The notes under the pieces: generated by a model
What the model saw: the letters and a program-made list of their open reading frames with translations, nothing else
The model's database searches: none
What the model was told of the DNA's origin: nothing
Translations under genes and position numbers: made by a program
Shown: piece after piece, positions 1 through 6,755 of the stretch
Layout: each line of letters starts with the position of its first letter
Position numbering within the stretch: position 1 is the stretch's first letter
Assembly: GCA_023140595.1 (NCBI GenBank)
Contig: JAGLLI010000048.1
Span: forward strand, 1-8,106
Origin: Candidatus Parcubacteria bacterium
Lineage (GTDB): Bacteria > Patescibacteriota > Patescibacteriia > Patescibacteriales > UBA12075
Direction of reading: 5' to 3'
Length of the DNA stretch: 8,106 nt

Positions 1-2383
1 TGGTCGGGCTGATAATTTCCACTTGCGGTAAATTTTCAGGGATGTGAATGTTGTCTTCTTCTGTCGGCGGCAGTTCGTCTGTTACAATTTCGGTTGAAGT
101 GGCTTTTTGTTTTTCCGCCCATTCCAAAATTCTGCTTTCCCAAAGCTCAAATTGAGGATCAGCACTTGGGTCTTCAGGTTTTGCGCCCAAAGGATCGTTT
201 TTGTTTACATAATAAAGAATACTGTGCGGCTGGAAAAAGGCCTTTTCCTTGATTAAATGTTCGGGAGTGTGCTCTGTTGCCAAAAGTCCGCTAATTTCGT
301 CAACTTTGATAATTGTTTCAGGTGTGATCTCGCCGTCAATAACAGCTTTTCCTGTTTTGACAATTTCCGGTTCGCGGAAAGCCTCAACCGGCGTGTCGCC
401 TAAAACTTTATCCATATAATCGTGCCAAATCGGCGCCGCTACGGTTCCGCCGGCAGCTCCTCTTTTCATTTCACTATTGTCGTTGTTTCCAACCCACACG
501 CCGGTAACGATTGACGGGGTGTAACCAACCGTCCACGCGTCGCGATAATCGTTAGTGGTGCCGGTCTTGGCGGCAACAGGGCGCGAACCAAGCGTAAGCC
601 AATTTCTTTCGCCAAAAGCGTAAGCGCGAGCGCTGTTATCAGAAAGGATATTGTTTATTTCACGGGCGATCTTTGGATCCAATACCCTTTTTTCTTCTTT
701 TTCAAACTCTTCCAAGACTTTGCCTTTTGAATCCTCAACTCTGAGAATAGTGGTGATAGAGTGTAAAATACCTTCACGGGCAAAAGCGCCGTAAGCGTTA
801 ACATGTTCCAAAAGCTTAACCTCTGCTCCGCCCAAAACCAAAGAAAGGCCGTATCTTTCGTGGTCATATAAAGTTGTGTAGCCAAGATCGCCTGCCAAAT
901 CGGAAACGTTTTTTACGCCGGACAAATAGATAGCTTTAACCGCCGGAATATTTAAAGAGCCTGCCAATGCTTTTCGCATGCTTACGGGACCATGTTCCTT
1001 GTCGTCATAATTGTGCGGTTCGTAAGGCTTTCCGTCTATATTTGAAAAATCAGTAACCACGTCATAAAGAATTGTTTCAGGAGTATAGCCCTTTAAAAAA
1101 CTCGCGGCAAACACTAACGGTTTTAAAGAAGACCCGGGCTGCCTTTGGCTGGTGCTTACATTGACTTGTCCGTCAATTTCTTCATTAAAATAATCGCGCG
1201 AACCGACCATGGCAAGCACCTGTCCTGTTTTTGGGTCAATTGAAACCAGCGAAGCATTGGTCGCGTCATAATTTTTTTCATTTTTTTCCGCAAGTTCGTA
1301 AATTACTTCTTCGGCGATTTCTTGTTTGTATAAATCAAGCGTGGTGATAATTTTTAAGCCTCCTTGCTCAACTTGTTTTTCTCCGTATTTGGCTGAAAGT
1401 ATTTCTTTAATATACATAACAAAATGCGGCGCTTTAATATTGGCGGTCGGCGGTTTGAATTCAAGCGCGAATTCTTTGGCCTCTTCGGCTTCTTCCTGTT
1501 TAATATATCCTTGTTCAACCATTAAATTTAATATTTTAATTTGTCTTTCAATTAATAAATCCTTATTTGATCCATATGGCGAGTAAAGAGACGGTCCCTT
1601 TGGCAGGGCGGCAAGGATTGCCGATTCCGCCAAATTAATATCGCGCACGCCTTTGCCAAAATAACGGCGGCTTGCGGCCTCAACTCCGTATGCCGTAGAA
1701 CCGTAAGGTATTTCATTAAAATACATTTGCAAAATTTCATCTTTGGAAAAGCTCTTTTCCAGCCTGTAAGCTAAAAGCGCTTCTTTAATTTTTCTGGTAT
1801 ATTTTTTTTCATTTGTTAAAACGCTGTTTTTAATAAATTGCTGAGTTAGAGTTGATCCGCCGGCCTTTTGTTTATATATAATATTAGTAATTAAAGTTCT
1901 AAAAATAGCCCACAAACTAATGCCTTTATGTTTGTAAAAATCCTGGTCTTCAACCGCGATTGTCGCCCATTTTAAATGATTTGGAATATCGTCCAACGCA
2001 ACCATGGTTCGCTGTTCATCTCCATGTATGTCATATAATAATTCTTCGCCTGTGCGATCGTAAATTTTCGTGCTTTGCGCGATTTCTCTGTCAAGCAAGC
2101 GATTCGGGTCCGGAAGATTTTTGGACAATTGCATGACAAAAATAACTCCGCTTAAAACTATAAACAAAAAAAGACCGCCAAAAGAAAGCAAAACTTTTTT
2201 CTTAAAAGAATCACTGAAAATATTTTTAAAATCAAAAGATTTGCTATTTCGCCTGTTGCGATTATAGTTTAAATTTTTAGAGCGGGAAACATAATACTTT
2301 TTCTTTTGATTTTGCTGATTTCGCCAGCTTTGATTTTTTTTACCCAAAGGGCACTTTGTCTTTTTTAGAGGAGGGATGGGCAT
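1..2383 (-). CDS. Class A penicillin-binding protein (PBP1A-like glycosyltransferase/transpeptidase), C-terminus cut by window edge
   Basis: Bifunctional peptidoglycan synthase: polymerises lipid II and cross-links stem peptides outside the membrane. I read 794 codons without a stop. Residues 1-62 are a basic, Asn/Gln/Lys-rich cytoplasmic tail, and 63-85 a membrane anchor. The GT51 glycosyltransferase follows with its EDQDFYKHKG motif (145-154, E145 likely catalytic), GGSTLTQQ (175-182) and the KEALLAYRLEKSFSKDEIL stretch (200-218). The transpeptidase domain has SxxK (S418, K421), SLN (476-478) and KTGTT (606-610). After the IWHDYM stretch (652-657) comes an acidic tail of over 130 residues ending in a Pro/Thr/Glu-rich linker and VEIISP, which resembles the first strand of an Ig-like domain; this last point is inference. 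The ATG at 2383 is chosen because an in-frame TAA lies three codons upstream; no Shine-Dalgarno sequence is near it. It follows the Cys-rich gene by 42 bases and may share its transcript. Function is secure; the exact PBP subtype and the C-terminal end are not visible. Confidence 0.95.
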   Translation of the reverse strand, partial: MPIPPLKKTKCPLGKKNQSWRNQQNQKKKYYVSRSKNLNYNRNRRNSKSFDFKNIFSDSFKKKVLLSFGGLFLFIVLSGVIFVMQLSKNLPDPNRLLDREIAQSTKIYDRTGEELLYDIHGDEQRTMVALDDIPNHLKWATIAVEDQDFYKHKGISLWAIFRTLITNIIYKQKAGGSTLTQQFIKNSVLTNEKKYTRKIKEALLAYRLEKSFSKDEILQMYFNEIPYGSTAYGVEAASRRYFGKGVRDINLAESAILAALPKGPSLYSPYGSNKDLLIERQIKILNLMVEQGYIKQEEAEEAKEFALEFKPPTANIKAPHFVMYIKEILSAKYGEKQVEQGGLKIITTLDLYKQEIAEEVIYELAEKNEKNYDATNASLVSIDPKTGQVLAMVGSRDYFNEEIDGQVNVSTSQRQPGSSLKPLVFAASFLKGYTPETILYDVVTDFSNIDGKPYEPHNYDDKEHGPVSMRKALAGSLNIPAVKAIYLSGVKNVSDLAGDLGYTTLYDHERYGLSLVLGGAEVKLLEHVNAYGAFAREGILHSITTILRVEDSKGKVLEEFEKEEKRVLDPKIAREINNILSDNSARAYAFGERNWLTLGSRPVAAKTGTTNDYRDAWTVGYTPSIVTGVWVGNNDNSEMKRGAAGGTVAAPIWHDYMDKVLGDTPVEAFREPEIVKTGKAVIDGEITPETIIKVDEISGLLATEHTPEHLIKEKAFFQPHSILYYVNKNDPLGAKPEDPSADPQFELWESRILEWAEKQKATSTEIVTDELPPTEEDNIHIPENLPQVEIISPT

Positions 2384-2425
2384 AGTAATTTATTTTTATG
2401 TGTTCCTTTGCGTTTTGTTTAATAA

Positions 2426-3838
2426 TTAATCATCAATACATAATTCTATCTCGTCAGTCTCTATTATTCTGCCTCTATTTGTGATTAACACTTCTCCGCC
2501 AACAAGACCGCAACCAGACTGATGATTTCTTTCTATTTCAAAAGATATATAATAAAGCTTTTCTAAAGTATCATCTATGTTGTTAATTTCGTCTATAATA
2601 TTTATTCCTGGATATCCCACTGACCAACAAGAACCGGTTCTAATCGGCTGTCTGTTATTATATTTGCATACAGGCGTTTCAAGGTGTTGTAGTTCAAGCT
2701 CATCTAAATTTACTTGGTAATAATCTTTTTCATTAAGCCAATTATGCAAATTAACCTTAGCTTTTTCAATTATTTTCTGACGGTCTAATGTTTCCAGACT
2801 ATTGATTTCTATTAATTTATCCAATTTATTCAGTTTATCCTCACAGCCTGGAAAAGTTATTTTGTTCTCTTTATCATATAAACGTATCGTATAATATATA
2901 GCTAAATCCAATACTGGGCTATACTCACAGGTATCTGTTAGCAAATCTGAAGATTTTATATAATCCGTAACCATCTTGATAGCTTCTTTGTTTAATGTTT
3001 TTGTGTTTGTCCCATCCATAGTTACGGTTTCATGTTTTCCGTCTTGATATAAATATTCTTTTTGCCAGCAACCGCCTTCTGGATTAGCGCACGGTCCCCA
3101 AGCAGATTCCTTGCTGTATATCATCTTTGCCTGATCGGTTTGTGTTAAGCAATCTTCCGGACAATTACATTTATTTTCATACTTATTGCAATTGCCGTCG
3201 CCACAATTAATGCAAACCCAACCAGGCTCAGCACCTGGACTATTTTTTGGAATAATTACTTCGCAATTATCATCCATGGGAAGTGCGCTAGCCTTGCTTA
3301 ATCCATTGCAACATTCAAACGAATCTTTTGACAGATGATCAGCATATTTACCTTCTTTGACACAAACGATTCCTTTTATGGAATAATCCAAAATTTTAAT
3401 ATAACCAGGCCAATAATCACCTGCCACTGCGCCCTCATAATTATCAGGAACTTTTTTAGGTTCCACGCTTACGCCAATTATTTCCAGTTTTTTACCGCCT
3501 AAATTTTGGTCATACAAACAGTTAACAGCGTGCTCATCGCCATTATCATCTTCAAGATAACATGGAGAACCCCAATATTTGGTTCCCTCATACTCGTTAT
3601 GATAAACCCCCGTAATGCTTACTTTCCCGTTGTTGTTGCTGTTATGGGTTAATGAATTGGAATTATTAATTATTAATAATAAAAAAATTGAACAAATCAA
3701 AAAAAATAAAAAAATGCCGAGAATTACTAATATTTTTTTTAGATTTTTATTGCTTTCTTCATGTTTAATTTTACTGCTATTTTCTGTCCCGTCTTCGCCA
3801 ATAGATGACTTATTATTGTTGTTTATTTGATTATTCAT
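2426..3838 (-). CDS. Membrane-anchored, extracytoplasmic Cys-rich multidomain protein of unknown function
   Basis: I do not recognise a named gene. The 470-residue product has an Asn-rich hydrophilic N-terminus (1-34), one membrane helix (about 35-57), an Asn/Ser-rich linker (58-72) and a large presumably external part. Regions in order: a beta-rich segment with C93 and C107 that looks like an OB-fold (about 73-155); a Cys-dense module (159-230) with ECCNGL at 175-180 and the CGDGxC...ENxCNCPEDC pattern at 212-230, a motif I know from archaeal and CPR surface proteins; a segment with WGPC...GGC and FPGC (239-345); and a C-terminal alpha/beta segment (346-470). Each region has an even cysteine number (2, 10, 4, 4), suggesting disulfides and an outside location. 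C49 sits inside the helix without a lipobox, so it is not a typical lipoprotein. Domain names beyond the motif are inference. It lies between the GalT-like gene and the PBP gene. Its base composition is visibly more A+T-rich than the PBP gene. The start is the first ATG; no Shine-Dalgarno sequence is seen. Confidence 0.85.
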   Translation of the reverse strand: MNNQINNNNKSSIGEDGTENSSKIKHEESNKNLKKILVILGIFLFFLICSIFLLLIINNSNSLTHNSNNNGKVSITGVYHNEYEGTKYWGSPCYLEDDNGDEHAVNCLYDQNLGGKKLEIIGVSVEPKKVPDNYEGAVAGDYWPGYIKILDYSIKGIVCVKEGKYADHLSKDSFECCNGLSKASALPMDDNCEVIIPKNSPGAEPGWVCINCGDGNCNKYENKCNCPEDCLTQTDQAKMIYSKESAWGPCANPEGGCWQKEYLYQDGKHETVTMDGTNTKTLNKEAIKMVTDYIKSSDLLTDTCEYSPVLDLAIYYTIRLYDKENKITFPGCEDKLNKLDKLIEINSLETLDRQKIIEKAKVNLHNWLNEKDYYQVNLDELELQHLETPVCKYNNRQPIRTGSCWSVGYPGINIIDEINNIDDTLEKLYYISFEIERNHQSGCGLVGGEVLITNRGRIIETDEIELCIDD

Positions 3839-3922
3839 ATTTACTTTTTTATTTAAAATAATATTTTTATAAAATTAACTTTTTGTTTATTACATAGATT
3901 TAATTTATTTTTTTACGACGAT

Positions 3923-4849
3923 TTATTCTCTATAATACTTTGCCGCCATTTCCGGCGCTACCGAATTAATTACCAGACCGGATCCAAGCTCAATGCCTGC
4001 CCAAATGCTATCGCGCGGTTGGATTTTTAAATAAAAATGCTGGTTATGGTCGGAAATTATTTGATGTAAAAAAAAGTTAAACGACAAATCCAAGGCTTGT
4101 AGTTTAGTTAATATTATTTTTAAACATTTGGCAAATGATTTAAATTCTTTGTCGTTAAGTTTGGTGATGTTGTCCAAATGCCTTTTAGTAAATACCCATG
4201 CTTCATAATGGTATTCACTGGCATAAGGAGCAAACGCAGACACGAATTTGTCTTCAAAGATTTTTCTTTTTGACTTTATTTCTTTTTTAATTATATCGCA
4301 ATACGGACAGCTTTTGTGTTCATTTCGGTAATTTTTGGCAAGCGTTAATTCTTCGCGAATATCCGGCGGCAGAATATTTGTCGCGAAAATCTGTGAATGG
4401 GCGTGAACAATGGAGGCGCCGGCTTTTGAGCCTTGGTTTTTAAAGCATAAAATATAATCCAGTTTTTTATTTTTATTTAAAGCAAGCGTGCGCTTGGCAT
4501 ACATGCGTAAAATATTTTCGATTTCCCCCTCGCTTAAGTCAGCCATTTCTTTAATATGGTCCCTGCATTCAATAATTACTTCTTGCGTGCCATAAGCCTT
4601 GTCATTATCAAGCTTCACCGCCGGAAAAATATTTTTTATGCTGATTGTCTGCCATTTTCCGCCTTTTTCTATTTTATCAACAATAATTTTGGAGTCAATA
4701 TTTTTCGGACAAAAAGGACAATCTCCTGTACGTTTGATTATAGTTTGCTCGCGAATATCTTTCGGCCGACTTGCCCGTCCGGGCGTAATTAAAACACGTT
4801 TATTTAAAAGATAGGCTTTTCTTAATTCCGATGATTGATTTTTCGGCAT
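3923..4849 (-). CDS. galT: Galactose-1-phosphate uridylyltransferase-like nucleotidyltransferase (HIT superfamily)
   Basis: Probable sugar-1-phosphate nucleotidylyl transferase; classical GalT exchanges UMP between UDP-glucose and galactose-1-phosphate through a uridylyl-histidine. The 308-residue product is slightly shorter than typical GalT (about 330-350). Visible family features are a zinc CxxC (C44, C47), GTQEVIIE with H98 (87-98), the active-site GASIVHAHSQ (144-153, H151 the likely nucleophile by analogy with HPHxQ), and a conserved end with HFYLKIQPR (271-279), GIELGSG (285-291) and a PE...R-like C-terminus. A second CxxC (C181, C184) with H224 and H271 could form another zinc site, as I recall for the plant ADP-glucose phosphorylase; so the substrate may not be galactose. 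No galK or galE is nearby to settle this. The start ATG lies about 33 bases behind a good promoter candidate and has no Shine-Dalgarno sequence. Superfamily call is firm, galT substrate call moderate. Confidence 0.82.
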   Translation of the reverse strand: MPKNQSSELRKAYLLNKRVLITPGRASRPKDIREQTIIKRTGDCPFCPKNIDSKIIVDKIEKGGKWQTISIKNIFPAVKLDNDKAYGTQEVIIECRDHIKEMADLSEGEIENILRMYAKRTLALNKNKKLDYILCFKNQGSKAGASIVHAHSQIFATNILPPDIREELTLAKNYRNEHKSCPYCDIIKKEIKSKRKIFEDKFVSAFAPYASEYHYEAWVFTKRHLDNITKLNDKEFKSFAKCLKIILTKLQALDLSFNFFLHQIISDHNQHFYLKIQPRDSIWAGIELGSGLVINSVAPEMAAKYYRE

Positions 4850-4888
4850 AAAAGGTTTTGTTTTAAATATTTAAGATATTACAATATT

Positions 4889-4916
4889 ATTATAGCAAAG
4901 GTAGAATATTTGACAA
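4889..4916 (-). promoter_or_regulatory. Candidate sigma-70 promoter for the GalT-like gene
   Basis: Read on the minus strand, TTGTCA (4916-4911) and a perfect TATAAT (4894-4889) are separated by 16 bases. Transcription would begin near 4882 and give a leader of about 33 bases before the ATG at 4849. Found by eye in very A+T-rich DNA, so chance matches are possible, but the match is 11 of 12 consensus bases with acceptable spacing. Confidence 0.6.
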
Positions 4917-4918
4917 TA

Positions 4919-4947
4919 TTGACTAAAAGTATGGTGGATTGTAAAAT
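4919..4947 (+). promoter_or_regulatory. Candidate sigma-70 promoter for rnhB
   Basis: TTGACT (4919-4924) and TAAAAT (4942-4947) are separated by 17 bases, the ideal spacing. Each box differs from consensus at one position. Transcription would begin near 4954, giving a leader of about 67 bases that contains the inverted repeat at 4978-5001. A TATAAT at 4947-4952 is a better -10 by itself but has no -35 box at a usable distance. Confidence 0.5.
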
Positions 4948-4977
4948 ATAATTATGTATTTATAAAAATAAAATTTT

Positions 4978-5001
4978 TAGCACATTCCATAGAATGTGCT
5001 A
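4978..5001. repeat. Perfect 10-bp inverted repeat with a 4-base loop in the rnhB leader
   Basis: TAGCACATTC (4978-4987) is followed by CATA and then GAATGTGCTA (4992-5001), its exact reverse complement. It lies 19 bases before the preferred rnhB start and downstream of the candidate promoter, so as RNA it would form a stable leader hairpin; as DNA it could be an operator dyad. No U-run follows on the plus strand, which argues against an intrinsic terminator in that direction. On the minus strand the repeat is followed by a mixed A/T run, but no minus-strand gene lies upstream within the window to need termination. Confidence 0.8.
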
Positions 5002-5020
5002 TATTATTAATTTCACAAAA

Positions 5021-5653
5021 ATGCCAAATTTAAAACTGGAAAAAACATTATTTCAAAAAGGCGCTAAATTTATCGGCGGAATTGACGAGGCAGGCCGCGG
5101 GCCGTTAGCCGGTCCGGTAGTGGCGGCTTGCGTGGTTTTGGACGCGAATTTTAAAATAAATAAAGAAACTCAAGAAATAAAGGATTCAAAAAAGTTAAGC
5201 GCTGTTAAAAGGGAAAAATTAGTAGATGTGATTTTCGCGTCTTTTACAGAAGTCGGAATCGGTATTTGCGATCACGCTACAATTGACAGAATAAATATTT
5301 TGCAAGCCACGTTTTTGGCAATGAAAAAAGCAATTGGCGCGCTTAAACAAAAGCCGGATTTTATATTAACAGATGGTAAGTTTGGAATTCCAAATATTAG
5401 CATAAAACAAAAAGCGATAATCAACGGTGATAATCTGTCGCTAAGCATCGCCGCCGCGTCAATTATCGCGAAAGTAAAGAGAGACGAAATAATGCTGGAA
5501 TTGCATGAAAAATATCCGCAATACGGTTTTGATAAACATAAAGGCTATGGTACTAAACTGCACATGGAGGCTTTACAGAGGCATGGTTCCTGTCCAATGC
5601 ATAGAAAAAGTTTTAAGCCGGTGGCGGCTTCCTTGATTCTTAACAATAAATAA
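5021..5653 (+). CDS. rnhB: Ribonuclease HII
   Basis: Cleaves the RNA strand of RNA/DNA hybrids and starts removal of ribonucleotides misincorporated in DNA; cytoplasmic and metal-dependent. The 210-residue product has the usual length and motifs: GIDEAGRGPLAGP (20-32) with catalytic D22 and E23 and the GRG motif (25-27) that recognises the ribonucleotide junction, KDSKKLS (54-60), LTDG with D118, SIIAKVKRD with D155 (147-155), and YGFDKHKGYGT (168-178). All four acidic active-site residues are present. An in-frame ATG at 4994 would add nine residues, but it lies inside the inverted repeat, and the family normally begins close to the GIDEAGRG motif, so the ATG at 5021 is preferred. No Shine-Dalgarno sequence precedes either. 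The methyltransferase gene follows after 40 bases with no terminator between, so co-transcription is likely. Confidence 0.95.
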   Translation: MPNLKLEKTLFQKGAKFIGGIDEAGRGPLAGPVVAACVVLDANFKINKETQEIKDSKKLSAVKREKLVDVIFASFTEVGIGICDHATIDRINILQATFLAMKKAIGALKQKPDFILTDGKFGIPNISIKQKAIINGDNLSLSIAAASIIAKVKRDEIMLELHEKYPQYGFDKHKGYGTKLHMEALQRHGSCPMHRKSFKPVAASLILNNK

Positions 5654-5693
5654 ACTATAATTAAAGCAAGTTAATAAACAATTAAATGCATTT

Positions 5694-6248
5694 ATGTATA
5701 AAATAACCGGCGGCGGAATATTAATTGATGCAAATCATATTTTGGAAAAAGCGCAAATCGCGGAAGGCATGCAAGTTGCTGATTTGGGTTGCGGAACGTT
5801 AGGGCATTTTGTTTTTCCTTTGGCAAAAACAGTTGGCAAGCGCGGCAAGGTTTACGCGGTTGATATTTTAAAAATGGCGTTGGATACGATTAAGCGAAGA
5901 ATTAAGCTTGAGAATTTTAAAAATATTGAAACAGTTTGGAGCGATTTGGAAGTATTTAAAGCAACAAAAATTGAATCGAGCAGCTTGGACGCGGCTATGC
6001 TGCTTAATACTTTGTATTTATCGCATAAGCGAGCGGAAATAACCAGAGAATCTGTACGTATGTTAAAGCAGGGCGGCAAATTAATAATAGTTGAATGGCA
6101 AAGCGCAAATACTCCCTTTGGCCCGCCCATGAATGAAAGAGTAAAAAAAGATTCTTTAATTCATGAAGCAGGCAAACTGGGCTTAAAATTGATTGATGAA
6201 TTTATTGCCGGACAATATCATTATGGCGTGATTTTTGAGAAAATATAA
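5694..6248 (+). CDS. Small class I SAM-dependent methyltransferase, substrate unknown
   Basis: Predicted soluble methyltransferase using S-adenosylmethionine. The 184-residue product has motif I VADLGCGTLGHF (28-39) for the SAM amino-acid end, an acidic residue after strand 2 (VYAVD, D57) for the ribose, SDLE (83-86) near the adenine pocket, a strand-4 region around LDAAMLLNTL (98-107), and LKQGGKLIIVEW (124-135), the usual post-motif strand. Motif I carries TLG where many family members have a direct GxG, a small variation. It resembles UbiE/Methyltransf_31-type proteins, but no acceptor-binding domain or neighbour reveals the substrate, so a ubiquinone or menaquinone role should not be assumed. 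It lies 40 bases after rnhB and probably shares its transcript. An out-of-frame ATG at 5686 precedes the chosen one; the start at 5694 has no Shine-Dalgarno sequence. Confidence 0.88.
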   Translation: MYKITGGGILIDANHILEKAQIAEGMQVADLGCGTLGHFVFPLAKTVGKRGKVYAVDILKMALDTIKRRIKLENFKNIETVWSDLEVFKATKIESSSLDAAMLLNTLYLSHKRAEITRESVRMLKQGGKLIIVEWQSANTPFGPPMNERVKKDSLIHEAGKLGLKLIDEFIAGQYHYGVIFEKI

Positions 6249-6255
6249 ATATAAT

Positions 6256-6284
6256 TTGCAATATTTTTAAAAAACAGCTAATAT
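6256..6284 (+). promoter_or_regulatory. Weak promoter candidate before the small membrane protein and liv genes
   Basis: TTGCAA (6256-6261) and TAATAT (6279-6284) are spaced by 17 bases, each matching consensus at four of six positions. The 100-base gap before the next gene is long compared with the gaps on either side, which makes a new transcription start here reasonable. The match alone is weak in such A+T-rich DNA. Confidence 0.3.
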
Positions 6285-6310
6285 TTATAAAAATAAAAAT
6301 TAATTATATG

Positions 6311-6335
6311 GCAGGTGTTGCGTAATACGTGCTGC
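6311..6335. other. G+C-richer, partly palindromic segment in an A+T-rich gap
   Basis: About half of these 25 bases are G or C, while the surrounding gap is almost pure A/T. GCAG (6311-6314) and CTGC (6332-6335) are complementary at the ends, and CGTA (6321-6324) pairs with TACG (6326-6329) inside, but the two pairings have different centres, so no single long stem forms. It ends 13 bases before the ATG at 6349. It may be a leader structure or a protein site; I recognise no known riboswitch. Confidence 0.3.
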
Positions 6336-6348
6336 ATGAAATATAGAT

Positions 6349-6735
6349 ATGGGAAATTTGTTAAAATTAAGTTTTTGGTTCAATATGACTCCGGGTAATT
6401 TAACTGAAGGAGCGCTTAGGCTTATTGTTATTTTTTTGATAAGCTTGCTTATTGGCGCTGTTTTTTTTAAGATTTTAAAAAATCGCAAAAGAAATTTATA
6501 TAATAAAATTTGGAGCAAACTGCATCTTTTTAGTTTAAGCAATTTGATAATCGGCTTATTTTTGCTGTTTTTTAGCTATGAATTGCTTCCTTTTCTCTCT
6601 ATGCGCCTTTGGCTGTTGCTGTGGGGTCTTGGTATGATTGTTTGGCTGGCGCTTATATTTAAAGTTTTTAACGAAATACCGAAAATTAAAGAAAAAATGG
6701 CTAAAGAGGATGAGTATAAAAAATATTTGCCGTAA
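6349..6735 (+). CDS. Small three-helix integral membrane protein of unknown function
   Basis: I do not recognise a named gene. The 128-residue product has hydrophobic segments at about 21-42, 63-80 and 86-107, a basic loop KILKNRKRNLYNKIW (41-55) that should lie inside by the positive-inside rule, and a charged C-terminal tail ending KYLP. The N-terminal WFNMTPGNL (10-18) looks amphipathic. Similar short proteins with a WFN-x-xPG start and a KYLP-like end appear familiar to me from CPR genomes, a recollection rather than a search result. M13 (6385) is an alternative start, but the first ATG keeps the WFNMTPG stretch intact. The gene ends 20 bases before livH on the same strand, so co-transcription is likely; whether it contributes to the transporter is unknown. 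Coding style and length support a real gene. Confidence 0.75.
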   Translation: MGNLLKLSFWFNMTPGNLTEGALRLIVIFLISLLIGAVFFKILKNRKRNLYNKIWSKLHLFSLSNLIIGLFLLFFSYELLPFLSMRLWLLLWGLGMIVWLALIFKVFNEIPKIKEKMAKEDEYKKYLP

Positions 6736-6755
6736 AAGTTAAATTTAATCAAGAT

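Noticed and set aside
1326..1740. Open frames opposite or overlapping the penicillin-binding protein gene (also 655-885 and 2070-2267)
   Set aside because: They are shadows of a gene with clear domain motifs; their translations show no recognisable domain.
2404..2409. AAAGGA on the minus strand as a ribosome binding site for the penicillin-binding protein
   Set aside because: It is 20 bases before the ATG at 2383, too far to serve it, and an in-frame TAA prevents a closer upstream start.
3680..3735. Lipoprotein signal (C49) in the Cys-rich protein
   Set aside because: The cysteine is in the middle of the membrane helix, preceded by FLI rather than a small-residue lipobox.
4978..5001. Inverted repeat as an intrinsic terminator
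   Set aside because: No plus-strand U-run follows it, no plus-strand gene ends before it, and it lies in the leader of rnhB.
4994..5020. In-frame upstream ATG adding nine residues to ribonuclease HII
   Set aside because: It lies inside a perfect hairpin arm, the added residues match nothing in the family, and the ATG at 5021 gives a normal N-terminus.
5658..5693. Short reading frame starting at the ATG at 5686 as a leader peptide for the methyltransferase
   Set aside because: It encodes only six codons before a stop and overlaps the methyltransferase start; nothing distinguishes it from chance.
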